Origin: Capsicum annuum
Taxonomy: Eukaryota > Streptophyta > Magnoliopsida > Solanales > Solanaceae
Length of the DNA stretch: 64,000 bases
Direction: 5' to 3'
NCBI RefSeq assembly: GCF_002878395.1
Contig: NC_061118.1
Coordinates: 129,071,996-129,135,995 of the forward strand
Shown: piece by piece, positions 45,486 to 56,569 of the stretch
Position numbering within the stretch: position 1 is the first letter of the stretch
Layout of the letters: each line of letters begins with the position of its first letter
The notes under the pieces: generated by a model
What the model saw: only the letters and a program-made list of their open reading frames with translations
Told to the model about the DNA's origin: nothing
The model's database searches: none
Program-made: the position numbers and the translations under genes

Positions 45486-47297
45486 TGTAACACTCTGATA
45501 CTATCCCCTAGGCGTCACACACTGCTTAAAACCACAAGTAATCCCAAGCTAACCAATGATATTGACATAACTAGTAATCAACTAATGTATGTGTGAATAT
45601 ATATACATATATATAACTGGAAATAATAAGCGAAAGAGATATATTTAGCTAAAATTTTTCAATACAATATTGTTTGAATACTTACAATCCTAGTTATACA
45701 GAAAAAAACTGAAATTTCATACATCAAATCTGACTGATTGTTTATGAAGGCTCAACTAATACTGACTATGGGCAGGACATCACCCCCAGCTATCCCTAAT
45801 CAATACAATTGAATAAAATAAGAATTACTGAATATTGAAACTGACTCTAATAAGGAGAGCTCATCACCCGTAGGCTAGAAGCATCCAATTGCTTGACTAT
45901 GATAGTATAGATACAACTAGTACCAACATTATGAAACAATGTAGCCACGCAAACACATATATGGTCAGTACTTCTAGAATGTACTAAGTAAGAATGGGAG
46001 AATGCAATACGTAAAACTGAATCAATGCCTATTCTTAAAACATGCATTCTAAGTGTAATTAGACTCACCAAGATACTGAAATAAGTTAAAAGTAGAAATA
46101 TCATAAAACATGAATAACAAATATAATATAATAAGCTAGGTGAGTTACTACGCTTAGTTTCTGAAATTGCCTTTTCTATGGAATAAGTTATAATCTTAAT
46201 ATACTTTCAAATGATTCATTCTAAGTGAAAAAGGACTTACTTTGATCATAACTAAAATTGAAAGAAAAAAGCTCATAAAAAATGTCTCATAAATAATATC
46301 TGAACAACTGTGAGTCTTTACACTATCTGAACAAAACTTTGAGTCTTTGCACTTAGTTTCTAAAATACTCTTTTACTTTAGTGGATTCTCATAACCAGTA
46401 TAAACCATGTATGCTATCATGGAGTCCAACGTATGACTCCCGTTGAGGAGGTCTGTTCTACCCTTTCCATCAGAATAAAATCTAACATAAACTGGAGTGA
46501 TCACTCAACTAAGCCTATATTTTAAAAGGGAGATACTCTCTGACGAGGCCCCTAAACCTATAGTGAAACATATTTTTTGGAAAATAGAATGCACTAAATC
46601 CATATTTACCTCTCTATGCTAAATATTACTACTCAAATATATATAATGACATGATCATACTTATGACATTCACCTTAAAATAGCATATGGGTTTATAAAC
46701 TGAAAATCAATCATACTTCTATTAGTAAATCATGCTCATGAATAACCATATGAATTTCAAATTATGTTTGGGATCATAAGATCAAAATCTAAATCTAAAT
46801 CATTGTGTAGCAATCTAAAATAGTAAATCTAAACTTTTGTAAACTGAGTGATATCATGATAAATTCATATGCTCTTATTTGTAAACTAACTGAATCATGT
46901 TGAAAATCATGTATATATATCAACTCATGGAAATTTATGTCAAAAATACTAAATTCATCTTTTAATAACAATTATGTAAGTAGAACATGAGTAAATGTAA
47001 ATTCTTATGCTAACTAAACTTCAAATCACATGATATTGTCATAATTTTAAAAACATGGAAATTGAGTATGAACCCTAATTGAAATCTCATAAATTGAATT
47101 GTAAAATCTAAGATTTTGGGCGCAAGGATGAAACATTATCTTTGTTCAATCCCCACAAATCAAAACTTGATGAACTTTCTTTAGAGAAACTAGAATTGAA
47201 GCCTTAGAACTTAAACTTTTAAAAGAAACCCTAATTTCTTTCTCTTTAGAGTGGAGAGGAGAATGAGCATTGAAAATTGACTAATGATGTGAAAATA

Positions 47298-47308
47298 TCA
47301 TTTATAGG
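47298..47308 (-). promoter_or_regulatory. Possible TATA box in solo LTR S
   Basis: The minus strand reads CTATAAATGAT. It sits upstream (minus sense) of the readable R/U5 part, as expected for an LTR promoter. Judged by sequence only. Confidence 0.45.
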
Positions 47309-47394
47309 GTGATTTAAGTCGTGGGAGAGGAGTTTGAGGTTAGGAATAGACCCAACTAACCCTAAAGAAACTAAAAAAATATTTGTAGCAATTT

Positions 47395-47650
47395 CTAAGT
47401 TGACTATGGAGTTGACAGCCCGTCATCTTATTGACGACTCGTCAACTCATGTTGTCAATCTCTAGCGATTTAGATCTTTACTGGTTAAGGTCGATGGTGG
47501 AGATGACAGTCTATCAACTAGTTGATATTTTGTTAACTGAGGTGGTCAATCCTTAAATAATTTAAGGTCCTTTCTGGTTATGGTTGACGACGCAATTGAC
47601 AACCCATCAACTAGTTGACAACTCATCAGCTCAAGTCATCAATCTTTGGC
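47395..47650. repeat. TGACGA/GTTGAC dyad cluster in solo LTR S
   Basis: Repeated words of the form TTGACGACTCGTCAACTCA (about 47430-47455), with related copies around 47400, 47505-47560 and 47585-47640. They form short inverted pairs and hold several of the few CpG sites in the region. Confidence 0.65.
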
Positions 47651-48023
47651 AGGCAAACACTCTCAGGTATAATGAGCATATCTTTCTACTTTGATTTTTG
47701 ATTAAGGTGAAATCAGTTGTGTTGGAAAGAGGACTCAATGATATTTAATTTAATGGATCTTAAGCTCTAAAACTCTATATATTAAAGAAGTGATACTCAT
47801 TTAAAGTCAACCTTTATGGGATCAAATACTAAAAATCAATTGATACAAATGTTCTTAACTCATCTTTTCTCTAAGTGCTTTCTATGACCTTGATTCACAT
47901 CAAAAAAATTTTACAGACAAGGTGAATGGTAAGTAAACTTATTTATAGTTTAAAATTATAGCTTTTAGACCTTTAATATATGTCAAATGATTAGAAACTT
48001 AGCTAGGAGTTTGTGGTATTACA

Positions 48024-48028
48024 AAGTG
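48024..48028. repeat. Target-site duplication of solo LTR S, right copy (AAGTG)
   Basis: Exact match to 45481-45485. Confidence 0.92.
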
Positions 48029-48693
48029 TACGTAACTTATTAGGTGGTTTGTGTCAGGAGATGTTAAGATGGGCATGAATTTGGTAAAGGAGGCCTAGGA
48101 GAAGGTAAGATCCATTTAATGCAAGTTGCTGAATACTCAAATTAGGCAAAAGGAGTAAGAAAATTGTATGGTGAGGGACATGTACTTCAAGGTTGAAAAC
48201 AATATTTTGCTCAAGATGTTTTGTACGAAGGGAGTCATGTGGTTCAGTAAGAGGGCCAAGATCAGACCTCAGTATATAGGTCCCTTTGAAGTTTTTAAGG
48301 AAGTGGTTTCAATTGTATACCGATTAGACCTACCACCAAGGTGTAGGGAGTTTATTCAGTTTTTTTATGTTACAATGAATAAAAGGTACCATGGATATAG
48401 AGACTACATCATTAATTGGGATATAATTTTTCTAGATAAGGATTTGTCTTACGAGGAGGAACTAGTAGCGATCTAGATTGGAATGATAGAAAATTTACGA
48501 TGAAGGAAATATGCATGGTAAATATTCAATGGAAGCATCACCCACTTGAGAAATCCATTTGCGAGACCGAGAATAACATGTGGGATAAGTACCCTCAATG
48601 ATTTGAGGATACATGTAGTCTTTTTCTTCCATTTTTAGCCTATATTTTATGTTTTATTTGTTGGGTATAAATGATAGGTAAATTGGTATCTAT
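48029..48693 (+). pseudogene. int: H integrase C-terminus and 3' UTR
   Basis: After the solo LTR, the text continues L-I-R-W-F-V-S-G-D-V-K-M-G-M-N-L-V-K-E-A, then 48168-48473 is open: V-R-D-M-Y-F-K-V, then G-V-M-W-F-S-K-R-A-K-I-R-P-Q-Y-I-G-P-F-E-V, Y-R-L-D-L-P-P-R, then Y-E-E-E-L-V-A-I. In another frame W-K-H-H-P-L-E-K-like codons (48530-48560) end the chromodomain-type tail. 48601-48693 is the T-rich 3' UTR with no convincing polypurine tract left. Confidence 0.82.
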
Positions 48694-50721
48694 TATAATG
48701 AAAATCTCCATAATTATGTGTAATTCCTATATTTAGAATCTTATGTACAAATTTTTCTCTATTTGGAAGTTACAAATTTTAGGCTAGGCTAGTTTTGATT
48801 GATTTTGGAGCGATGTGTGGCTATAAAAATCTATGTATTCCTTGGACTATTATAGTGGAATTTTTATTGATTAATATTTATATAAGAAATTAATGAACCC
48901 ATAGAAATCTACAAAATTTAATTTGGGTAAGTAGAATTCTCAGAATTGGTCTTAGAGTAAATGGCTCTGTTCGTAATGTCCTAGGTTTAAGGTGTATTGC
49001 AAAAAGTGAGATATTTAGGTGAAGACAAACATTAGTTCCCATTGCGGTTACTAAAGTAGTCAGCATAACTCTATAGCAGGAAGTGCCATAACATAGAAAT
49101 TCCAACAATAGCAGCGATCAAAGGCGGTCAATGACTTCAAAAATAATTGATACAACTATAACATTCAAGTACCTCTATCGTGATGAAAAATTCAGATTTT
49201 TAAATTTTTTTCTCCTAAATAGTTTATCTTGACATAACTCATTTTAGGGTAATAGAAGGGCGATTTAGGGAGCAAAACAAAGAATTTCTTCATTTGCCTT
49301 TGTTAAGGTAAGAAGTTCATCCCCGTTAACTCGTATTTATTATTAAGTTGTATAATTTTCGTAGGGTTTTAGGGTAGATTTTTAGTTATTGCTACTCCAA
49401 TAAGGTAGATTAAGGATTAAGTTGATGGATTTTTATTAATAACATTTAATTTACCCTTTGCATTCCATAAATTCACTAATTTAACCATGAAATTAATAGG
49501 TTTAGGTGAATTACTGTGGAAAAAGCCCTAGAAAGGGAAGGAAATGATTATGAATTTTACCTTAGGAGTTGGGTGAGTTACAAATCCTTACATGTTAGTT
49601 CATTTATTTAAATATATATTTATACGCAAGTTCTAGTGCACAAGCAAGCGAAAATCTCAAGGAAGGGCAAAGCTCCAACATAGATGAGTTGTGAAAGCTT
49701 GGTTTTAGGTAGGTGGTGGTATTGTAGTTTAATTCAAATTGTGCTATATATGCATTTTAACTAATTTTAGTATGGATTGTTAGTGAATGTTTTGTGGTGT
49801 GGTTTTTGCAAATGATTTGCGGTTGTTATATGATTTTGGCCTACCTTTCTTTCTAAATATGTAATGTTTAGTATTTTGAACGTTCTCATGGGTATTTGGT
49901 GTAACAAGGTTATCAGAAACTTGTGTATGGGGTTTTAGTACGAGGATGGTAATTGTACCCTTCATGTCATGGCTAGAGGGTGGTTGTGTATCCCCTATCG
50001 TGTATGTACAACAGTTAGGTGAGTTTGAAGGTTCCATGAGTGAACTGTGAAAATATATTTTCATACTTAATAAATTGTCCTTACTTTTTTTTGGCTTGTA
50101 ATTGACTTGGTGATAATATGTGGACTTGCCGGTTTGGTTCCTAATTGTTCATTATTGCTTTTAATGGTAAATTTATGTTTGTTAAGCATGGATTAAATTA
50201 TTACACTACAACTTAGTTAAATGTTCATTTTCTCATCTTGGGCTGGCCAAATGTCCCTGGTGGCATACTGTTGCTTTTATGTGCTAATACTATACTTGGA
50301 TTTACTTTTATTAATGTCGTGCACATTACAGTGGATCCTATGAGACTTCACTTGTGGTTCTAGTAGCTGACTCTAGATTTCATGGTTAGCAACATATCTG
50401 GGCTACTATAAAATCCTTTCTTATTGGCATAGTTCTCTGTTCTGATCGTATTTTTTACTTTATTTTTTGCGTGCATCCCCTTCTTGATATTCTTAGATGT
50501 TTTGGTACAGATGGATTTTGGGTCCTTGGGAACGTTTTTGCATAAGTAATTTTCTACCTCTATTTGTACTTATGATTTGTTTTTAGATTTGATGGTATAT
50601 TGATGGATTAGTTTTGCTAATTTTTTCTAAGTGTGGGTTATGGGATTGTTGTTCAGGATAGTTGGTTCTCCCACTGAATTAGTAGTTTAGGTGCCACTCA
50701 TGATGGGTTTTGGTCGTGACA
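48694..50721 (+). repeat. 3' LTR of element H
   Basis: Homologous to 5283-7252, ending GGTCGTGACA at 50721. Start TATAATGA is taken as an eroded TGTAACGA. Confidence 0.75.
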
Positions 50722-52889
50722 AAAACACAAATGAAAAATATATAATGAAACCAAATATACATCAACGAATACATAAAAGATGCACAAAATATGTGAATAC
50801 AACGTAATGATGGTGGAACTGTTGTATGTACTACCAAGCGTCGGTGTGTCTAGACATGAACCATGGGGTGTTTAACACCATATACTTTCATGATGTTAAT
50901 AGCCTTACTAGGAAATATTCTTGGTCTAGGCTTTCTAATATCTCAAAATCAACTTTTATGACAAATGACCTCGGACAAGGGTTTTGCAAAATATCACTTT
51001 CAAAGTTGTCATGAAATACCCTCGACCATGGGTTTATAAAATGTCTGTTATTTTAACAATCAGTGTTTCCCGAAGGTATAAATATCATGAACCTGTATAG
51101 ATGATATGAGGACTTAATGCTCACAACCAATAAGTGCAAAGATGTAATCAATTCAATATGGTAAAAATAAGCTCAAAATCTACTCCATATAATTATAATT
51201 CACGATACAAGCTATTGTAGGGCATCACTGGTATAAAAATTCATGTATGCCAAGAATAATATCCGTTAAAATCCCTTATTCGGGTACTAAAAAATTGTAA
51301 ATCCATATGAATACTCAAATTAGGCCTAAAACCTGTACTCGAACCCACACTTAAGCAATGCAACATTATTAATGGAAACTAATGCAAAAAAAAGGTCTAT
51401 AATGTCAATTAAAGCCCCTACTCGGCAACACAACAATTATAAGATTTCAAGTCAACAACAATATACAAATAAGACCTTACAAAGGCATACGACAATAATA
51501 AAACTAAATATTCCAAGATACCTTACCTACTTTTAACTTCATTACCCATGGCATGCTTTAAATGTTCGTTAATTAGCCAACCCAATCTAAAGGAAGTTAA
51601 GACATAACCTATCTCGAAGTGCTAAAATACGATCTCAAACCATATAACACAGATATTTTACTTAAATATCATAACAGGAGCTAATACTATCAAAAAATGA
51701 TCTAAGCATTAAAAGAAAGCTAATGATACCGATATTGTCAATATTAAGAAGGTGTCCAAAATTAGTTCAAAAACGACATCAAAATTAAGTTCAAAATAAA
51801 AGGATAAAGTTAGAATTTTATTTTAAAAATATGTTCCCCAAGATCATAGACTTTACAGTTGAAAATCCATGCAAAAACAAGTTGAGGTCGATGTTCAAAT
51901 CAAAGAAAAATAATTTTAAACCTTTATCCATAGAAACCCCAAAAATCAATTTTGAAATCAAAATAACAAGGTGTTTTTGAAGATATAATTAATGGAAATT
52001 AATGAAAATATAAGTTTGGATCTTACCGAAGAACGAATGGTGGAGAAAACCTTAAAATTCACCCTCCCCGAAGCATCCAAGTCTATAAACAAAGGAAAAT
52101 TATGGAAATTGAGTTTGTATATTATTCTGTTACCAGTACATGGCGATTACGAGGGCCAACATTGATTGGAAATTAAATTGCCTACCACATTTGTGGCCAT
52201 GCCATAAATTTTATGATGGTTGATAACTCAGACCCATCACCATCCTGAAGGTCTGGTTGTGTTTGCAATGATGGAAGTAACCCTACTCAGTCCCAATAAC
52301 TCATTGTGATTGTGGCTATCCTACTCACAATGGCGATGAAAAATTATATCCTTCTCCGCATTTGCAAAGAAGGAATAAGCATGGGCTAGATATCTACAAA
52401 GTTGTTGATTTTGCAAGTTTTAGTTCCTTCGAATGGACATTTGTGATTTATTTGGGACCCACCAAAATAAGTCATATATTTTAGTAGGCTATTTTTGACA
52501 TTCCAGACTCAATGATGATGTCGAGTTTTTGAGAAGAGATTGTTTACAATAATTTAGCCCCCAGGACCCCCAAAAGCTTGATTTAAATAGTTTTTAAAAT
52601 AATGGTCTGAATGCAAAACAAAGGCTTTGGGCTAGAACTACCCATGCTACTAACTCTGAATTAAGGTTCCCGATTTAACGAAACAATCGAAATAGCTATC
52701 AAGAGCTCGAATCTCAAACTAATGGATTTTAAGACCTCAAATAGTCTCAAACGCTGCCAAAATATGCACGAATGCATTAAAAATCATGTCTACCATCCCC
52801 ACAACTTACTAATAGCATATAAAACTAGGTGGAAGGGAAAAATAGTTGAAACACATGAAATGGAAATTTGCTCAATCAAGGTCATTACA
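50722..52889 (-). repeat. 3' LTR of E7, proximal part
   Basis: On the minus strand it begins TGTAATGACCTTGATTGAGC at 52889, just downstream of the E7 integrase end and a purine-rich stretch. Non-coding, with the GC-richer 'gtggctatcctactcacaat' region (about 52311) typical of U3/R. 'aagcgtcggtgtgtctagac' (50835) lies in the U5-side half. The rest of this LTR is probably 4683-5282, on the other side of H. Confidence 0.6.
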
Positions 52890-53750
52890 TTATTTACCAC
52901 TAAAACAAAAGTTCGTCGTCGAACTAAAAGGCAAATAGAGTACCTGACGTAGTAAAAGGTTGGAGGTACACCTCATATTAGACTCAACTTACCAAGTAGC
53001 CTCCTTAAGATGGCGATGTATCCACTGAAACTATACTAAATCAATACTCTTACACCTCAATTTCCTAGTTTGCCTTTTTAGGATAACAATAAGCTCCTCC
53101 TTAAAGATAAATCATGGTCTAATACAATAGAATCATATCAGATCACATATTTTTCATCAGGAAGGTGTCTCGTCAACATGGAAATATGGAATATATGAAG
53201 GAAATCTGGTAAATGTGGAGGGAAAACTAGATTATATGTCCATCACCATACTTATCATGGATCTTGAAAGGGCTAATGAACCTCAAACTAATATTTCTTT
53301 CCTACTCAAACCTCATTACACCCTTTATGGGTGCAGCCTTTAATAGAACTTGATCTCTAATCTTGACTGATACATCGCGGGCTGGATGGTCGGTATAATT
53401 CTTCAGCCTACTCTGGGGAACTAATAACCTCTGTTGAATCATTCTCATATAGTCCGTTGAATTCCCAATAAATCTGTACCCCAAAGCCTTATCTTAAATG
53501 AGTCAAACTGTCCCATGATGGATCAACACTTCTGCCCATACAAGGCCTTAAAAGGAAACATATGAGAACGGTAACTATTATTGTAGGAAAACTCTTCTAG
53601 GGGAAAATATTGGTCCCAATGACCACTAAAGTCTAGGACATAATCTTTGAACATATTCTCTATTGCCTGAATGGTACTCTCGGACTGGCGTAAGTTTGAT
53701 AATGAAATGCTATACTTAAATCAAGATGTGACCTAACTCACTCTAGATAG
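52890..53750 (-). pseudogene. int: E7 integrase C-terminus
   Basis: Minus strand, 53745-52950: I-Q-A-I-E-N-M-F-K-D-Y-V-L-D-F, W-D-Q-Y-F-P-L-E-E-F-S-Y-N-N-S-Y, P-F-K-A-L-Y-G-Q-K-C. Then 53484-53302 open: L-W-G-T-D-L-like, then Y-T-D-H-P-A-R-D-V-S-V-K-I-R-D-Q-V-L-L-K-A-A-P-I-K-G-V-M-R-F-E. Then S-M-L-T-R-H-L-P-D and D-H-D-L-S-L-K-E-E-L-I-V-I, R-K-L-R-C-K-S-I, E-A-T-W (chromodomain-type end). It is cut at 53751 by E8; the upstream part resumes at 62457. 52890-52950 is the purine-rich 3' UTR. Confidence 0.82.
53746..53750. repeat. Target-site duplication of E8, left copy (GATAG)
   Basis: GATAG before TGATAACGCT. Identical to 62452-62456. Confidence 0.9.
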
Positions 53751-55243
53751 TGATAACGCTCAAACTTTACCTCTCAATGAGAATGTAAGTGATCGTTGTC
53801 AATATTAAACCCAACTAGGTTGGGGTCGTATCCCATAGGGAATATGGTGTGGACTTAAGTCGTTTGTAAGTTAATCAACTGATAGTAGGATATTTCTAGA
53901 AATGGGAGGGTTTTTAGTTTAACAAGCAATTTTTGGTTATGTTAGTTTCAGTGTTCGTAATCAAGAGTTTATGAAAAACCAGAATTATGTTCGCTAGGGA
54001 TTTTGGTACATGACAGATGTTACAAGTGGTTAAAGATTCTCACGGTAAGTAGGACAACAAGTTATCTTTATCGAAGTTATGCTTAAATGTCTCTCGACCT
54101 ACTTAAGCATTTAATTACCTAATCCTCTCAGACTTAGGGATTTTATATTCACTACCCAGATTTTACCTCAGGTTAACCAACCTTGTTACATCGCTGACTA
54201 TTAAACGGAGTATTTCCAAGTCCCTATTGATAATTCACATCCTACTATATCTGATTTCTTTCTCAAACAAATCAAAGTAGGTTTTATCTATTATTTGCAA
54301 CCAACAGATGTTAATTAAAACCTCAGAACTATCAAGAAGTCCTACCACCTTTCGAATCTTGATCACTTAGCACCTTATCAAGACCTAAACCTAGATCCCA
54401 TAATTCAGGTTAAAGAAATTTAGCCGCTCATGATGTAATAATCGAAACACCAAGATGAATTCATTCTTTGAAAGATAAACTTACCATAAGATGAATGGAA
54501 ACTAGATATTCTCAGATTAAATCATAAAGGAAATCACAAAATAATAAATATAATCTCTTCCAAGTAATTACTTTCTCAATCCAAAAGTAGAGAGAGAAAA
54601 TTTCAAAGTATATTGCTCAAAAATCAATGTGCCAAACTCCTAGAAAAACCCTAAACAAGGCTTTAAATAGTTCACTCTAATTATAGAAACAAGATAATAG
54701 AATTCAGAAATCCCTCGGATTAGGTGACGACATTTGTGACAGCTTATTAGGAGGGTGACAACCTATCACAACTGTCGTAAACTTCCTTTATTCTTTTGGT
54801 CACTTGCTGCTTAACGCTGATGACAATCTTGATGATTTATCAGCTCCTTGATGACCTATCACAAAATGTTGTCAAGGCTTTGCTTCAGTTCTTATATGCT
54901 TCCTTAGGCTGACGACATTCTTGATGACTTATCAGCTCCACGATGGCCTATCACAAAATATCATCACAACATTAAAATTAGGCCAATTCTCTGTCTTCAT
55001 CTGACGATGAACTTTATAGCTTATCACAGGGCTGACGACTTATCACAAATGTTGTCAGCCATATTTTTTCTCTTTTTCCTTCTGATTTAAACTCCTTTGC
55101 TTTCATTCTTGTTGGTTCTTTATCATATTAGCTTTTACTGCAAAACCAAACAAAAAACAATCAAAAACAACAAAAGTTGCTGAAGACTTTGCAATTATTC
55201 TTAGTTAAAAGCCTCAAATGTGTTAGCATTAGCTCACACATCA
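53751..55243 (-). repeat. 3' LTR of E8 (full length)
   Basis: 1,493 bp with TGATAAC ... CACATCA ends. It matches 61752-62451 at both ends ('cgttgtcaatat(t/a)aaaccca/aact', 'gaatccca(t)agggaatatg'), while the middle (about 53934-54747) is present only here. Confidence 0.92.
54725..55065. repeat. TATCACAAA / GTCGTCAG dyad repeats in the E8 3' LTR
   Basis: At least five C/T-TATCACA(a/g) words (about 54762, 54855, 54949, 55021, 55039), most followed by (a)TGTxGTC and preceded by TGA(c/t)GA. Adjacent words can pair as short hairpins, for example around 55028-55059. Confidence 0.75.
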
Positions 55244-56569
55244 ACACCCTCGACTTAAAACAATTGCTTTTCCTCAAGAAACTTAGTATAACTAATAGAA
55301 TACAAGGCTTATTTGGTAGTCAATCATCCACATCATCTCAAAACACTTTCACCATATCCAAGGTCACTCAATTCAAGAACGATGAAGAACACCAATGTAA
55401 CACACAGGACTCAAGATGCGACATCAATTCAGTTATAACAACCATGCATAGACCAGTATTACACTACCCGAACAAGTAAGTAACTAGTAATATAACCAGT
55501 GTGCCCTCACAGGAAAGAAATCCCCCTCATCTCATATCAAGAATTATATATGTAACCATGAGAATAATCAAAACACTCAGTCTCAGAACGAAGTTTCAAT
55601 CAGCCAAGTACCATAGGCTTACCCTTATTTTCATTACCCAGATCTTTAGATAGGTCAGCTAGGATCACTATAGGACTTTTCTTAGGATTGTAACGTAGGC
55701 TCGGGACTGGTATGATACTCGATGGTGTTTAAAGTGATTAAGCCTCCTTGACACTACACTTGCTTTTTGGGGTTTCACTCATTATCCTTTTCCGCTCTTC
55801 TCTTTTCTTGATCATAATTATTTAGGATGGGTGCAGTCTATTGTCAATTACTTATTCTTTTTTTTCATATCTTTTTTTCTTTTTTTTCTCTTTTTCTTTG
55901 CACCTAGTTTTTTTCTTTTATTGTATGCTTTCTTTCTTCATACTCATTTTACATGACGCACCCCTATGATAGCCACCTTTAACTTAGGCCATTTGCCTAA
56001 GTTAAGGTGCATAGTATCCAAGAAAGAACAGGGCCAAAATAGGTTCATTATGATTTAAATGAGAAGGTGACAGGTGTCACACAAAGAAATAGGCTAATTA
56101 GGCTCATAACAGGGATCAAGGGACATTATACACTTAGGGAAGGTCATTTAGAATAAAGTGTGCTAATATCAAAATGGCCTATGATCCTTTTCTATCCCCT
56201 ATCCTTTAACCTAGGTAAGACTAACAGGGCAAATTCTGGCTTCAGCATACAAAAGAAACTAAGTAGTTGCTTACACACACATGGCACACACGTATATCAT
56301 AAGCTACGACTCATTCAGTTCATGTAGTTGTTTATCAATGATTATTATGTTACTAGATCTAATGCCATACAAAGATACACATTGGTCACACTTGAATGCA
56401 AATTACACAGTTAAAAGAGTAGACCACTTGAAGAGGTGTACAAAAATCGCAAAATAATTCAACTGTCTGAGGTATAAGTATTTCTCCTAATCGGCTATAT
56501 AACTTTACAAAAATAATTTACTCTACACCCTCAACTTAAAATCAAATAAAATATGAAGTAAGGGTTAGA
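55244..56569 (-). other. 3' UTR and polypurine tract of E8
   Basis: The minus strand reads ...TTTTAAGTCGAGGGTGT directly before the 3' LTR (55243), the Athila-type polypurine tract. A second similar purine run (AAGTTGAGGGTGTAGAG, about 56545-56525) lies near the end of the ORF. The rest is non-coding, with a poly-T/C tract at 55855-55930 (poly-A/G on the sense strand). The open frame on the plus strand at 55177-55479 has no family motif and spans the LTR border, so it is not a gene. Confidence 0.7.

Larger units (their letters stand above)
45486..48023 (-). mobile_element. Solo LTR S in H integrase
   Basis: 2,538 bp with TG/CA ends (TGTAACACTC ... GGTATTACA) and a perfect AAGTG duplication, and no internal retroelement protein sequence. 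The minus-strand start TGTAATACC is of the usual Ty3/gypsy LTR type, giving minus orientation. Host integrase continues in the same frame on the far side once the LTR and one AAGTG copy are ignored. It contains three diverged copies of a GTTGACxxCCxGTCAAC-like dyad (47400-47650). A solo LTR arises by recombination between the two LTRs of a full element. Confidence 0.92.
5283..50721 (+). mobile_element. Element H: Ty3/gypsy retrotransposon split by nested insertions
   Basis: One plus-strand element can be followed through the window: 5' LTR (5283-7252), primer-binding site, gag start (7468-7860), rest of gag, protease and RT start (16046-17877), RT, RNase H and integrase (43303-45485), integrase end (48029-48600), 3' LTR (48694-50721). 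The gaps are filled by E1, Athila element A and solo LTR S. Without insertions it would be about 9.7 kb, normal for plant Ty3/gypsy. The integrase C-terminus has a W-K-H-H-x-x-E-like segment, suggesting a chromovirus (Tekay/Del-like). It is inactive: many stops and frameshifts, an altered RT F-x-D-D box and a lost integrase catalytic Glu. No flanking duplication was found. Confidence 0.85.

Noticed and set aside
5278..50726. Target-site duplication for H
   Set aside because: The bases next to the chosen LTR ends (TCTGA and AAAAC) do not match; ends are too eroded to fix.
55177..55479. Plus-strand frame of 100 codons at the E8 LTR edge
   Set aside because: Crosses the LTR border and polypurine tract and is antisense to the element; no family resemblance.
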